DNA of 64,000 bases from Lutraria lutraria (GCA_964023205.1 OZ026850.1:5187270-5251269), one strand, 5' to 3'; positions 12,987 through 26,030 are shown, counted from the stretch's first letter. Made by a program: numbers and translations. The notes: generated from the letters alone by a model not told the origin.

Positions 12987-15107
12987 GACGATTCTATTTC
13001 CATCAATTAGACCGCCGCCATTGTTTTATCACGTGACCGTCCGCCATTACAGGAGTGAAAGTTCCTAAGAAGTATGCGAGTTGATTACCGATAAAAATCT
13101 ATAACCGCAAGTTTTTGTCTGTAAAAATGACACAGAAGGAGCAATTTCGTTAGTATTTGCTAGCGGAGTAGTGTATAATAATGAATATACCTGTAAATAA
13201 ATGATTTGCCTATCTTGTGTCTTTTATTATTTGTTTAATTGCTAATATGAGACCTCAGACTGTTTCTACCTGCCTTCCTAAGCAGAAAACGAACGCTTGA
13301 TCAGATTTTAATTATTCAATTGAATATCTGGTGCTATATATAGATCCTTGGCTTTTGAACAGACATGCATTAGCGTGTGATGATGATGGTGCTCGTCGTA
13401 ATTTCTTTGTTTTCTTCGTAATGGTGATGATAATGATGGTGGTGGTGATCGTGTGCTGGTTGTGATAAAAACTTTGTTGCATGAATGTGATTGTTTAAAA
13501 CCACGCTTTCCTTTCAGAACTGCATGATGACAAATTTAATGTGATGTATTCGTTGTCAATTTCATATTCCTGTGTCCACTTTTTGGAATATGTCACATCT
13601 GACACGTGTGATATATTCGGTCGAATTTTTCACTCGTTTTACATATTCGATCTGTGACATGTATGACTAGATCAACAATAGTTAATCAATAATAAACAGC
13701 AACAGTTCATGAAAAAAAAAAAAAAAAAGTAATTTTATATCACAGTTCTTATAGCTTTTTACTGATATAACATCTAGCTGATAATGATTTTACATTTTAT
13801 TTTCAAATTATAGACAAGTGACACACTTTGTTTATTTAGTCTATGTCGTACGTGTACCTAAAACAATCACCAGGTCCCAATATGCTACTATTAATCCAAT
13901 TCCACATCATTAAAACATCAGATAAAATGTCACACGTATATACTGTCTCAGCAAGTTTTATGATACCGAGACAGGAAAACAGGAAATTGACAGCTGACTT
14001 CAAAAAGAAGCACCGACACTTAAAGACATTTAACCAGGAATGCGAGGCAAGTGCCTTATGGACCAGCAAGACCCCTCTTTCCACAGTAGGGGGTAATAAA
14101 ACAGACAGGGTCATTGATAGACTAGCTTCTCTTTACATAATCAGTTACTCTATGGACAGGAATTTAGTCATGAACTTATTATCACCATAAATTAATAAAA
14201 TTATTACCCTACTTTTTTACTAGGTGTCAAGTCTACAAACCATGACCAGCCAGGATTAATCCAATTAGGGGCAATAAAACAATTAAGAGATTAGACCTCA
14301 TGTGGATTTGGGGTGGGGGTCACTTATATAGTAGCTGTTCAATGTCTATTAGATGACTGTGTAATATGGCAAACCTAAGTGTGATCGTGTGATCAATTAA
14401 TTAGCGACTTTCGGTTGTTCAATTAAAATTATGGATCACTGCATGATACAAATGATATACTTCGTGCTTATGCCTTATCGTTAATAAAAACTATTTTGTA
14501 AAATACCTGCGATATGCGTAAAGACAAACTGAATATCATATTTATTTAAAATCATTGCTATGAACTCTGTACAGTGATTTATTCTATGTATACAACTATG
14601 GTTTAGTTTTTAAATCTATAAATTGGCTAAATATATATGACTGGATAATAAACAACGAAGAAGTTACTACGCTTTCCTATTCATTTGCTGTAGTTTTCAC
14701 TATTTTACTCAAGATGTACATTATGTTTGTTTGAATTAATGTTCACAATGAAACGGAATTGTTTTATTAATTATGGCAATGAAATATCGGAACATTGTGA
14801 TATAAGTTTACTAAATTTTACAATGATATATTGACAATTTAATAATGCTGTACTTCTATAATTTGTGTTAAAATGTATGTCGCTATGTGTGTCTGGCACG
14901 TAGAATTTCCCATTCATTTAGTATTTTTTTATTGTTAGATCAATCAAACACAACACATTGTCTACCACCACCGCGCTTATAAGGAATTTTTACTGATTTA
15001 TTTACTATCAGTTTCTTTGTGTTTTCACTCCTGTAATGGCGGATAGGAGATTGAAGAGTACTTTTTCAGGGGAGGTAAATCGTACAAAATTTAAAAATAG
15101 AATCGTC
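12987..15107. mobile_element. 2.1-kb inverted-repeat element inserted in the TATA box of C1q-A
   Basis: Cassette B reads ACACTATAAAGACGG without interruption at 38033. Here ACACTATA is followed by GACGATTCTATTT, and 2.1 kb later AAATAGAATCGTC is followed by TATAAAGACGG. That gives inverted termini of about 13 bp and a duplicated TATA (a 2-bp TA target with offset ends is also possible). Subterminal copies of GTCCGCCATTACAGGAGTGA and its complement support a second level of symmetry. No transposase is recognised. It contains a poly-A tract (13711-13728) and a fragment (about 13920-14430) that recurs inverted near 35790-35975. Confidence 0.8.
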
Positions 15108-15113
15108 TATAAA
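15108..15113 (+). promoter_or_regulatory. TATA box of C1q-A, restored by the transposon target duplication
   Basis: TATAAA 51 bp before the ATG at 15159. The downstream context AAAGACGGCG is the same as in C1q-B and C1q-C. Everything upstream of it is now transposon sequence. Confidence 0.6.
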
Positions 15114-15623
15114 GACGGCGTTCATTAAAGCAAAATCCCACTCCACGATTCACTCACGATGAAGCAAGTAGCTTTAATAATCATTGTTATGATGGCTTTT
15201 TGCCATGGTGCCATCTCAGTTTCAATGGAACCAATTTACACTAAATTTAAGTACGAAGAACAGTTACTTGAGAAGATGGTGAGATTGGAATATTTTTGTT
15301 GAAAACATGGCAACGATGGTGAATAACTCTGTATCTGATTCTTTTAAATCTTTGAAGAACATAAGTGGAATTACGTCCAACGATATTGCTGAGATGAATA
15401 AGAAATTAGACGACTTTGCAGGCGACATTGACACCTATAAAAAGTCAGTCGATACTGTCCTTGAAGACATTCGCCGAACCAACAAGGACTTTAGAGGTAA
15501 ATGTTTTGGCAAATACAATAAATTATTATAAAAGCAAATAATTACTCGAAAATTGTTGTGATCAAATTTTTTATATAATTCGTCGAAATCGGAGTCATTA
15601 ATATTATAATAATCTTTCTTCAG

Positions 15624-16756
15624 AGGGGTTGTCGTCAAGGTGATGCACTGTCGCCATACCTGTTCATTCTTTGTGCTGAGATTCTCTCAATAATGATAAG
15701 GAAAAATGAAGATATTAAAGGAATTATAGTAAATAAAGTAGAATATAAAGTTTCCCAGTATGCTGATGACACTAGTTTGTTTTTAGATGGCACAGATAAA
15801 TCTCTAAGGACAACAATGTTAACTTTAAAATTCTATGCTAAATTTTCAGGCCTTAACATAAATATGGAGAAGACTAAGGTGATTTGGTTTGGCTCACTTA
15901 AAAATTCTAACGCTACTTTATGTCCTGAATACAGTTTAGACTGGAAAAATGAAGTATTTTCTGTGTTAGGTGTGAAATTCTCAACTGATTTAAACTTAAT
16001 AGTAGATTTGAATTATGACTCTAAAATAGAAGAAATTAAGAAATTATTTGCAAATTGGTCAAAAAGAATATTCTCTCCCATTGGTAAATTAGTTGTGATA
16101 AAATCTCTTGCCCTTGCAAAATTGAATCATCTTAGTTTGAGTATCCCAATTCATCTCAGGTTAAAATAAACCAGATACAAAATTTATTTTTTAAGTTCCT
16201 TTGGAACAAAAGTAGGGATAAAATAAAAAGAAACATTATAACACAAGAATATAGGTTTGGGGGATTAAAAATGATTGATCTTAACTGTTTTATTTGTAGT
16301 TTAAAAGTCACATGGCTTAGAAGATTACTTTTTTCTAACAATAAATATAGCCAATGGGTTGAAATTATTTGTCCTTTTATAACTCAAATGTATAAGTTTG
16401 GCACTGACTACATAAAAACAAAATTGAACTTAGACATTTATCCATTTTGGAAAGATGTTATGTATAGTTATTTTACTCTGTCTATGAATTCCAAACTAAG
16501 TAATACTAAATAGTACTATTCAGTTAACTTATGGCATAATCCAGGTATTAAGATACGAAATTCTAGTATCTGTTTAAATAGATGGATTATATATATTGTT
16601 GTAGATTGAAACAGTTAAGGCCTGGTATTGTAACTTTTATACAGCAAGTTTGTGCCAATTATAAAATTGAAGAACACACGTGTAAACAATATTATAAGTT
16701 TGATAAATTTGAAAAATCATGGGAAAAGTTCATTAATTTAGTGATTCCAGAGTAGT
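15624..16756 (+). mobile_element. 5'-truncated LINE (L1/Tx1-like) in C1q-A intron 1
   Basis: Begins inside the reverse transcriptase at [20 protein letters not shown] and continues to [20 protein letters not shown] (the YADD box). The thumb region and the end of the ORF2 product, EKSWEKFINLVIPE, follow. It is interrupted by a frameshift near 16160 and stops near 16512 and 16606. The same fragment lies at the same intron position in cassette B but not in C, so it entered before A and B separated. Confidence 0.85.
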
Positions 16757-17319
16757 TGACTTAGTAAAGAGTAAAATGAACCTATTCTTTCATTGTAAAA
16801 AGTTAATCCTTGACAGTTGCGTACATCGGGACGTTAAGCGGGGCCGTAAAGATTCCACCAACAGAAACAGTATATTCTCAATTTATTTATTTAAAATATC
16901 ATCCTTGGACGAGAACCCTAGCAGTTAAGCTTCTTTGAACTTTTATTTTAAATTTACCCCCTATCTTCTGACACCATACACTCTTTTAGTTACTAAACCC
17001 TGAGCTCTCCTGAGTACAATTTTTTTTTTTTAAATGAACTTTCTCAGTTGAGCAACAACAGATACACTTTACCCCCCCCATGGTTACCCCCCCCCCCCTC
17101 ACAATCTTAATATGCTAGAATCAGAAGTCTATAGAAAACATCACAATACGTACTTTGTATAAACTACATGAAATGGTTTGTTCTATATCTTTGAAAGACT
17201 TTGTAAATAAATGGGTAACCTATGGCTACCGAAAAAAGAAATTATAATAGAGCCTCTAGCGAAAGTTAAAACTGTTTTAAAAAAAACGTTATCACCTCGT
17301 GAGGTTTCTCCTCTTTCAG

Positions 17320-17442
17320 ACCAGGTCGAACAAAGAGCAAAACGTACAGTTGAACAAATGAGCGAAATGAACAAAACCCTGACAGCGAATATCAACGAAA
17401 TTCGAACTAACATTAACAAAGCTCTGAACGATTTTAAACAAA
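17320..17442 (+). CDS. C1q-A exon 2: coiled-coil linker
   Basis: The acceptor CTCTTTCAG and donor GTAAGT are good, with phase 1 on both sides. Encodes DQVEQRAKRTVEQM and then MNKTLTANINEIR, a helical segment with heptads. The exon itself is open. Confidence 0.75.
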
Positions 17443-17639
17443 GTAAGTACATGCTTGTGCTTCAATACCATATCGATAGAAAGTATTGCGCTAGTAATAT
17501 AAACTATATACCAATTTCTTACTCTCAAGTATTCCCATTTCCTGGTTATGTACAGCGGTTCTTGTTTTGTTGTTATGATACTAAATCTGACATGCTTCAC
17601 TTACCGGCAGAATTTAACGTCGTGTTTTTCTATATTTAG

Positions 17640-18022
17640 GTGTTCATGATCCAGTGGTTGCTTTCAATGCATACAAAATAGTTAATAAATCCCCCGGATC
17701 AGGCAATCCAGTGGTATTCACTACCGTTCTGCTGAATAAAGGTGGTTCCTATGATTCAACTACGGGATACTTCACGGCAAAAATAGACGGAATATATCAG
17801 TTCAATGCTCAGCTTTGTGTTGATAAAGGTGTTAGTTTGGATTACACCATAACTGTTGAAGAGCAAAATATAATAAATGGAGAACATCGCATCGCGTCGG
17901 ACTCGGATGACGGAAAATGTTTTTCGTTTGGAGCTGTCGGGTATGTACAGAAAAGACAAAGAGTGAAAGTACAAGGATATAATGCTGTCCTTTTTGAAAA
18001 TGTCGATGACAGGAATTACTAA
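17640..18022 (+). CDS. C1q-A exon 3: gC1q domain, eight residues short
   Basis: The acceptor is TATATTTAG. The whole jelly-roll domain is present except the final strand; the codons for Ser-Phe are replaced by Tyr and a stop. See the C1q-A gene entry. Confidence 0.75.
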
Positions 18023-18064
18023 TCTGGAGTTTTGATTCACCCATTGTAGATAAAGTATCGAGAA

Positions 18065-18070
18065 AATAAA
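18065..18070 (+). terminator. Polyadenylation signal of C1q-A
   Basis: AATAAA about 45 bp after the stop, conserved in C1q-B (46702). Confidence 0.65.
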
Positions 18071-18249
18071 GCATTTGGACATGATGTATAGCCTACAGTA
18101 TATGATCGTATACTGCTTCCTAATAAAAAATACATAGTTTACATCCCCTTGATTTTCAGTTTACCACGACTCCACCTTGGCCTCAATCTCCTGTTAACAT
18201 ACCCCCAGTTAACAAGACCGTCATAAAGACGACACAGCAATTTAAGCGA

Positions 18250-18528
18250 ATGGTATACTTGTTTATATTGTATATAATTTTCTGTTTTATTGTTTCTCTA
18301 TGTTTGGAGAACTTGTCTTCACTAGTTGGGATATTGTACACATGTACAGGGAAGAAGAAATATCAATTTGGTTTAACTATTTTCATGCGGCGAAAAAGTT
18401 TCTACATGTACATTCAAACTTACCTGATTCAGAAATATTTGTATTGCATCTTTGATAGCACATGGAACTGGGATTTTATAAATGTATGGAACGCAGAATA
18501 CAACTTATTAAATTTATTAAATGGATAG
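18250..18528 (+). CDS. Small conserved open frame, unknown (possibly LINE-associated)
   Basis: About 92 residues from an ATG, opening with a hydrophobic, membrane-like stretch (LFILYIIFCFIVSLCL). The frame is also open upstream of the ATG for some 30 codons. The cassette B copy (46818-47177) is open too, and the one sizeable difference between them is a 6-bp, frame-keeping indel. It lies just before a LINE ORF2 remnant and may be part of that element. No function can be assigned; it could be chance. Confidence 0.25.
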   Translation: MVYLFILYIIFCFIVSLCLENLSSLVGILYTCTGKKKYQFGLTIFMRRKSFYMYIQTYLIQKYLYCIFDSTWNWDFINVWNAEYNLLNLLNG

Positions 18529-18544
18529 TTTAGAAATAAGTTAA

Positions 18545-21281
18545 CTAAAAGTGTGAGGTATAGGTAACGTAGTCAAAAGAACAAAGATATTTGAATGGTT
18601 GAAAAACCTGAACCCCCAAATATATTTCCTACAAAAACTTTCTCGTCAATCTGGGAACGGAACTGGAAGGGTTAATGTTTTTAGTGGTTTAAGCTATTTT
18701 AGCTCACCCCAGTTGTGATATCGATTTCATTAACAAAAGAGAAATTGTAAATGGGAGCAGTTGATATCAAAATAAATGACAAAAATGTCACTCTGGTAAA
18801 TGTATATGGCCCAAACAATGACGACATAACTATATTTGATAAATTGGAGTCATTCTAATTTTAAAATTACGAAAGAAATTTTATCATCGGTGGTGACTTT
18901 AATACAATAATAGATAATGCTTTAGACAAGAAAAATGGAAACCAAAACAAAATTGTAGAAAAGAAATTAAATCTGATCAAACACTAGTGTTGTCGACATC
19001 TGGCGAAACAAACACCCACAAAACACAATTTACTTGGTATTCAAATACAAAACCAACCATCCATTGCAGGTTGGACTATTTTTTAATCTCTGAAAGTCTG
19101 GCTACATCCGTCAAAAAGCATGCATCAAATTTCATACAGAACAGATCATTCACTTAATTAAAGTGGAAATACAAACATTAACATCACAAAAAGGAACAGG
19201 AAATCTTATGGTGAACAATTCATTACCTTTCAGATACTAATACAAAAAACGATAACATCAACAGCAGAAATCAATAAAAATTGCGCACCCGATACACTGT
19301 GAGAAGTCATCAAGGGAAATATAAGAAATGAAACCATCAAATATTCCGCATATAAAAACAAAGCATAAAAAAGAAGAAAAAAGATTATTACAAGAAATTA
19401 ATGATTTGGAAGATGAGCTCGCAGAACAAAACGTTGACAACATTACAGCAATGATAACAGAAAAAAAACTATTACTATATCATATCAACGATAATGAAAT
19501 AAACAGACAAATATTAAGATCAAAAGCTATTCACGTAGAACAAAACGAAAAAAAGCTCAATATTTTGCAAAAGAAAAACATAGATCACAGAAAAAAAAGC
19601 TGTACACAAATTAATAGTCAATAGTAAAGAAATAACCAACAAAGATGATATACTTAATGCAGAAGTCGACTATTATACCAAGCTATACAGTAAAACACGA
19701 ATAAATGTGAATCTAATGGAAGAATTCTTAAATAAACCAATAAACACCCTTGATGAAACGGAAAAGCAATCATGTTAGGGGCTCATTACAGAATATATAT
19801 GCAAACTAGCGATTAAAGAAATGCAAAACAATAAAAGTCCGGGCTCAGACTGATTGAGTGTAAAGTTTTATAAAATATTCTGTAACTATATCAGTCAATA
19901 TTTAATAAATTCATTAAACCATTCTTTTGAGATAGGAACACTAACCCAACTTCAAAGACAAGGAAATATTACACTCATCCCCAAACCAAATAAAGATATT
20001 GATCAAATTTCAAATTGGCGTCCAATCACCCTGTTAAACATAGATTATGAAATTGCAACTAAAGTTATCGCAAATAGAATTTTAAAAACCTACCATTAAT
20101 AATAAGCAGTGACCAAACCGGATTTATGCAAAACAGATACATCGGAGAAAATGTCAGGACAATAGTTTGTGTTATTGAATACTTCCAATCTAAAAATAAA
20201 CCTGGTTTGGTATTTTTTGCAGATTTCGAAAAGGCTTTTGACAGTCTTAGTCACTTTATTTATAATCAAATGTTTTGAAAGATTTTGTTTGGAACATATC
20301 TAACTAAGTGGATTAAACTTTTCTACTGAAATATATGTAACATTATTATCAACAATGGCTGCCTGTCCCAACCATGCAACATAAAAAGAGGTGTCAGGCA
20401 AGGCTGTCCGTTATCAACTTCCATTTTTATCATCTGTTTAGTAATATTATCTAACAATATCAAACTGAATGCGGACATAACAGGTATACAGATAAATGAA
20501 CGTGAAATCAAACAAACATATTTCGCAGATGATGGAACCTTTACAATTGATGGATCAAGAAAATCATTAGAAGCACTAATTAATACTTTAGATAAATTTG
20601 GAGATATATCAGGCCTAAACTTCAACATATCCAAATCAACAGTTCTAAGAATTGGGTCTCTAACAAACAATCCCATAAAACATTGAGAACATAAAAAAAT
20701 CCAATGGACCCCAGAGCACGCAACAACTTTAGGCATTACATTTACAGATAATAAATTGACAAATTCAATTCTAAACGAGAGATAAAGATTAAGGAGTTTG
20801 AAAATTGTTTTAAGCAATGGCAACATCGTAAATTAACATTAATGAGTAAAATCACAGTAATTAAAACAGTTGCTCTCCCAAAACACAAATACCCTCTTAC
20901 TGTCGTACCAAAACCACCTGCAAAAGCGATTAATTGCATACAATCGTTAATATTTCAATTTTTATGGGATGGAAAGCCCGACAAGACAAAAAGACAAACA
21001 TTGTATCAACCGTATGAAAATGGCGGATTAAAATTAACAGAACTAAACTCATTCATAAATGCGATCAAATGTAGTTGAGTCAAACGCTATATAAATGAAC
21101 AAAATAAAAGCAAATGGAAAATATTCTTTGATATCAAATTGTCAAAATATGGACAAAAACTATTATTTGATAGCAATTTAAAACAAACTGATAGTAAATT
21201 TACAGAATTTCTACACGAAATCATTGAATCATAGTTTCTTATCAAATCTAAATTTGAAAAACAAACAATACCAAAATACTA
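18545..21281 (+). mobile_element. LINE (L1/Tx1-like) ORF2 remnant behind C1q-A
   Basis: Broken plus-strand frames read FEWLKNLNPQIYFLQ, VTLVNVYGPNNDD and FIIGGDFNT, which are apurinic endonuclease motifs. The reverse transcriptase follows: GNITLIPKPNKD, NWRPITLLNIDYEIATK, FFADFEKAFDSL, GVRQGCPLS and TYFADDGTFTIDG. Many stops and frameshifts are present. A homologous copy sits at the same position in cassette B (from about 47190). This copy loses its 3' end at about 21281, where unrelated DNA starts. Confidence 0.85.
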
Positions 21282-24200
21282 CGTGACGCGGATGACAGCG
21301 GATAAAAAACTTGTTATTTTCGTTTGCTTTGAATCTCGGCCATTACTCGGGTACGTCCGTAACTGGTCGGAAGATCGGCGATTTACATAAATGCGTGACG
21401 TCATTGAGCGCTATTTTTAGCCAATGTTCGATCAAAACAAACCAACATGTCTGCGACGACCAGCACATCGTCCGTGTGATTTTTTTCTCAATATTATTAA
21501 AATTTCGGTAATGCTTAGGCTTGATCGTGATTATTACATATAGATGTATGATACATGTCTGCGATTGTTGTACCAGTTAATTCTGGTTATTTGTCGACGG
21601 AGAGCTGAAATGGGACATTTTGACTCGCTTGAAATAGGCGCAGTTCGATGCTTTTATATCCCAAATTATGTTTTTATAGACCTAACTGTTAATTTACTTT
21701 GGTATGTGAATGCCGGTGTAGGTTTGATTTGTTTATATTGAAGCAATATGTATGTTATAAGTGTTTACGAGGTTTCAGTCGATCCACGCATCGGTGCTTC
21801 GCTCAACAAAACATGCCGAAAATGAAGGACATGATTTTACTTTACGTGAACGTACGTGTTCAGTCAGACACCATTGTCTGTAAAGATTATATTCCCTTAC
21901 ATAAGCATGTCAAGACAACTCGATCAACTTCAATTAAAAAGCCATGTTACACTGAACATTGTAATTATAAACCGCGCCTATGAATTTCTTCAGTCATATG
22001 TAAATTTATACAACAGTAAAAAGTGATGATGTCTGAATGTTGATTCCTTGTGCATTTCATGTTACTAAAAGAGCATAGAACAAGATAGCAATGACAGTAG
22101 TCGGTCATCTAGTCCGGTTGAGAGGCCAGAGGGATAGGCGAGGGTCCACAAGATCAAGCAGTCTGGACAGAAATGAAGGTTTGTGTTTCTGACTTTTCTC
22201 AATTACTGGTTCCTGTCTGTAAATTTGATTTATTCTATCATTTTTTCTACTGAAACAGCAGAAAACAACCATTTAATTATACCAATACTTTCTGTAAATG
22301 ATCCACCATAGGCATAGACCAAATTTAATTATGATCCAGGTATATATCTGTGCCATCTAAGAATTGACAGTGTTCTCACTGCTATTCTCAATCTCATGAA
22401 AACATATTTTGTGTATACATGTACATTTATTGATATTTTCTGTGCTTATTTATTATCCATACTGATTCACAAACCACTGATTGTTACATAACATACATGT
22501 ATGCCCAGCTACTTATACCTGTATACATAATTGTATATACTTTACAGTGCAACCTCCCAAAAGCAACACCTTTTGGGAGTATCAAGTGTGTCGTTACTGA
22601 GAAGTTGTCGCTCTAGAGGGGTTAAATTAGTACATATTATTAGTGATATTATGAAAAAGGAAAAATCAAGAAAAAAAGAGAAGTTGATGCTCTGAAGAGG
22701 TTGACCTGTATAGGCAATTTGAAATAAATGACATTTTGGGTCAATAATTTGAATCACAGTATACAATGTTTATACTGGTATGAATATTTGTAATATTGAG
22801 TACTTATCATGTTTATTGCATTCACAGGATGAGGTTCACTGAATGGACATGGAAAATAGCGGGAAACACTGTGTCGGCCGATCGAGATGAGCCCTGGAGT
22901 AATGCACAGTATACCAGGTTTTATTCCGGCAAGTATTGGCTAGGTAGAAAGAGTCAACCAATATAACCATGTGATGATGTGTGTAATGTGTGAAGATGTA
23001 TTGGTTATTCGTGTAAACAGCACATGCATTGATATAATGGACCAATAGAATATACAGACACTGACAGTGATTTTATAAGTTGTAAATGTTTTTCCACCAA
23101 CTAGAATTTATAATACATACAGTGACATTGTTATAACAGTATTCTTAAACAAAAAAGTGATCAAAATGTGTAAGAAGAATAGATGGCCTCCACTTATGAA
23201 AAAATGACTGAGAGACCTTCAGGGATCCTATTTCGTAATTATGTTTATTACTTAGGCTAAGTCTAAATATATTGGGCTGGATTTGAAGTCTGTAAAATGC
23301 AGGTGATCTGCAAAGCCAAATGTCTATGGCATTGATAAATCTGGTTTAAAAAATTGTATTGAATTAAAATGATAAATTAAAGTTACGTTGTTTTAACTTA
23401 TTATGAAATCGGCCCCAGATTATGTTACAAACTTCATACAATCAATCCTCTGAGACAGCATATGTCATTTGAATTGACCATAAATGAATGTAATAATGTA
23501 CAACATGACATGAGGAATCTTTTTCACTGTATTGAGTAATAGTTCTGAGGTAATACATGCAACGTTTTGGAGCGGGAAAAGAACATTATTTCTGTACATA
23601 TCAAATCAATAACACTACCACCTCTCAGATTGATTTCTGCAAGACTAATAGTTTGTTTATTCTTAGTTCAGTTTTATGGTGCATCAACAACAAATTGTCA
23701 AAAGAAATGAAATATAGCAAGCCATAAAAATGAACAACTGTATCGCTCACCTGAGTATCGTAACACTAAGGGATAATTAGTCTCCTGCGGTACCGGAGGG
23801 GACTTTAGTGTTTGTCGATGTCAGTCTGTCCATCCGTCCGTCTGTCTGTCCGAAGTGGTTTCGGGATAATAACTTCAGTTAGGGGAGATGAATTTCAATG
23901 AAAGTTGGTATATGGATAGCATAGATGATTACCTGGAGTGATATTGCACTTGGGGTCAATTGGTCAAATATCTAGGTCACTGTTACTAAAAATAGATAAC
24001 TTCAGTTAGGGGTGATGGATTGCAATGAAAGTTGGTGTATGGATAGCTTAGGGGATTGCCTAGAGTGGGATTACACTTAGTGTCAATAGGTCAGATATCT
24101 AGGTGACTGAAATTTGGTTTTAGGAAGATAACTTAAGCTGGCTCGCTCATATAGACAAAATTATCATCATTAAAAAATCTTAGCAGATGCTGCTGTATAA

Positions 24201-25200
24201 ACATAAGCAGTAACTGATGGGTGCCGTGTGACACATTTTAAACAAGTTCATTTTCAAACATTTTTGGATGGCCATAGTCACAAAAAGTTATAACACCAAT
24301 TCATTTCAAATTACTGTCTGAGTTGCCAATATTTTAGGTGACTGTACTAAGTTGCCCACAACATCTATCATAGCATTAACATCAGCATGCTGTCAGTTTT
24401 AATAACAGCCAGGAGTTCATATCTTATATTTGTCCCCCAGAAGAAGTAGTCAATTTCTAAGAAACACCAAATATCTCATTTGCCAAATATTCGTTTGAAG
24501 GTTATTACTGGATATGAATGCAGTCTTTGGGAATTGAACAGGAGACATTAACATTAAGTGAGCATCCCCCCCCCTATAAAGCAAGCGGATTTTCATACAG
24601 ACATAAATATGTACCTCATTGACCCATCTTGTTGAGCACATTTGCTCTGTCAGCATGCGTGTTGTTGTCCAAGGCTGCTAATAGGTTTCTAACTCAGTAA
24701 ATGGGAGGTGTGTATGAAAAACTCTTGGCGCAATACATCAGGATGTGCTTGTGAAATCCTTCAAGATTTGCTGTACTCCTATATGAATTATTAGTATATT
24801 TTTGTATCTTTTACAGCCACGAGCATAAAAGAATGTGCTAAAATTAGCACATGAGTTATTCTTATATGTAATTCTCAAAAAGATTCAGCTGATAGTTTAC
24901 TGGTTATACCAACAGGTAGAATCATTAAGAAATGGAGAATATGTTGTTTATGTAAAACTTGTTGTAAAATGTGGAAATTTACAGATAGTATTTCCATAGA
25001 AATAAGTATACACATGCAATGAGGGACAGAAGAAGCAATATCAACATCTTCCAATGAGAGCATTCAAAATTTACCAAAATCGACAACTTTTATAGAACTA
25101 ACAGTCTGACAGTGCATTTATATTGCTTTGTTTCTTTTCTTGCTGATGTGATTATAAAAAATATACATTTTAGTGTTATCAAGAAGTATTCATTGTTTAC
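21282..25200. other. Non-duplicated spacer between cassettes A and B, left part
   Basis: No gene is supported. Two short segments have exon-like borders (about 22080-22169 and 22829-22918), but no homology is recognised. A dispersed-repeat region lies at about 23740-24130. Confidence 0.4.
23740..24130. repeat. Dispersed repeat with a two-fold internal repeat
   Basis: Two units, starting near 23870 and 23997, share AACTTCAGTTAGGGG, CAATGAAAGTTGGT and a following TATGGATAGC, about 127 bp apart. The head of the region has CTGTCCATCCGTCCGTCTGT. This arrangement looks like a genome-wide dispersed repeat rather than a gene. Confidence 0.55.
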
Positions 25201-25424
25201 CTAAAATTTAGGAAGTAATGTACTTTCTTCAGCAGTTGTTTATCTAAGACAACACAAGCGAGATCCTTCAGGGCCTGCTTGTGCTGAGAAACAGAAATCC
25301 AAGATTTGGTCTGGTCTTCCTCAGACAATGGTCCATGCAGGCACTGGTAAATTCTATCATCCCCGTGAGCCAGAATCCACTCATGCACATTCACAATGTG
25401 GTGGAGGACACTTCTCCATAGTCC
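25201..25424 (-). CDS. Minus-strand gene, exon with LHHIVNVHEW and CLHGPL motifs
   Basis: Reading from 25424 downward: acceptor CCTCAG, open frame GLWRSVLHHIVNVHEWILAH, then IYQCLHGPLSEED and VVLDKQLLKKVHYFLNF, donor GTAAAC. Histidines and one cysteine are spaced as in a possible metal site (inference). Confidence 0.6.
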
Positions 25425-25961
25425 CTGAGGAATAAAGCAACAATTTGTTCTCTAATACAGAATTAAGACATGATAACCAAAACAATTGGCCTGTCCTAAT
25501 GACGCATTCACTAGAGCAGGATATTTCTGGTTTTGAGTCAGTTGGTGCGATGTGTAGGCTATTGTTGTCTCTAAACATTTATTCATTAAGTACGCATGAG
25601 CAGGCAGTTGGTGCGTAATGTAACACAGTAAAATCACAACAAATGATTTATTTTCTTCTCATAATGGCATTGAATCCAACAAACAAAGCAACTTGTTTAG
25701 ACTAGGTCATGAATAAGTAACATAATTAAAATTGTCATATTTTAAACCTTTCTGGAACATATACATGGCTGTCAGATACAATAGCCCAAGTTTAAACAAA
25801 CCTTATTCAAAATGTTGTAGGAGATGACATCACAATATTGTGTACTAACCAATTGATTCATCTGATTCATAACAATTTAGTCTTTTGTGGATAACAATTT
25901 AAAAGCAATGAACAAATGCATAAGTATGTCTTCCCACAAACTGACCATATGTTTCCCCTAC

Positions 25962-26030
25962 CTTGCATGTGAACCAGAAATGATTAACAATATCTTTACA
26001 CCATTGATGCAAAATGCTTTTGCCTTTTCG
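25962..26030 (-). CDS. Minus-strand gene, short exon with NHFW motif
   Basis: Acceptor GCACAG, 23 codons beginning RKGKSILHQW and ending IVNHFWFTCK, donor GTAGGG, phase 0 on both sides. Confidence 0.55.

Larger units (their letters stand above)
15159..18022 (+). pseudogene. C1q-A: C1q-domain gene with frameshift and early stop
   Basis: Exons are 15159-15496, 17320-17442 and 17640-18022, all joined in phase 1. Exon 1 encodes a secretion signal (MKQVALIIIVMMAFCHGA) and a coiled coil. An extra T in the T-run at 15293-15297, absent from the B and C copies, shifts the frame in the middle of the helix. Exon 3 has a good gC1q domain (DPVVAFNAY, GGSYDSTTGYFTAKIDGIYQF) but ends at TAA (18020-18022) where the B copy reads NSFSGVLIHPL. 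Two independent lesions make a pseudogene likely. The upstream insertion in the promoter and the LINE in intron 1 add to the decay. Confidence 0.8.
4426..21281 (+). repeat. Segmental duplication, cassette A (FReD-A + C1q-A + LINE)
   Basis: Sequence from about 4430 onward aligns by eye with the sequence beginning near 30960 (cassette B) and near 54850 (cassette C). The order is the same in each: upstream region, FReD gene, C1q gene, and in A and B a downstream LINE. A and B stay nearly identical through introns and flanks, apart from discrete insertions and deletions. The right limit is where the LINE sequence stops, about 21281. Confidence 0.85.

Noticed and set aside
13836..14190. Opposed open frames of 92 and 115 codons
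   Set aside because: They overlap each other on both strands inside a transposon, and part of the sequence recurs as a dispersed repeat.
17183..17600. Minus-strand open frames over C1q-A exon 2, with counterparts at 45904-46165
   Set aside because: They are shadows of the plus-strand coding exon and its flanks; no motif is seen.
22080..22918. Possible plus-strand exons (GSTRSSSLDRNE near 22145; MRFTEWTWKIAGN near 22829)
   Set aside because: Splice-like borders exist, but no homology, partner exons or consistent phase could be found.
24450..25063. Additional C-terminal exons of the minus-strand gene
   Set aside because: Open frames of 62-68 codons are present, but none continues the recognised motifs or has convincing splice sites in the right phase.
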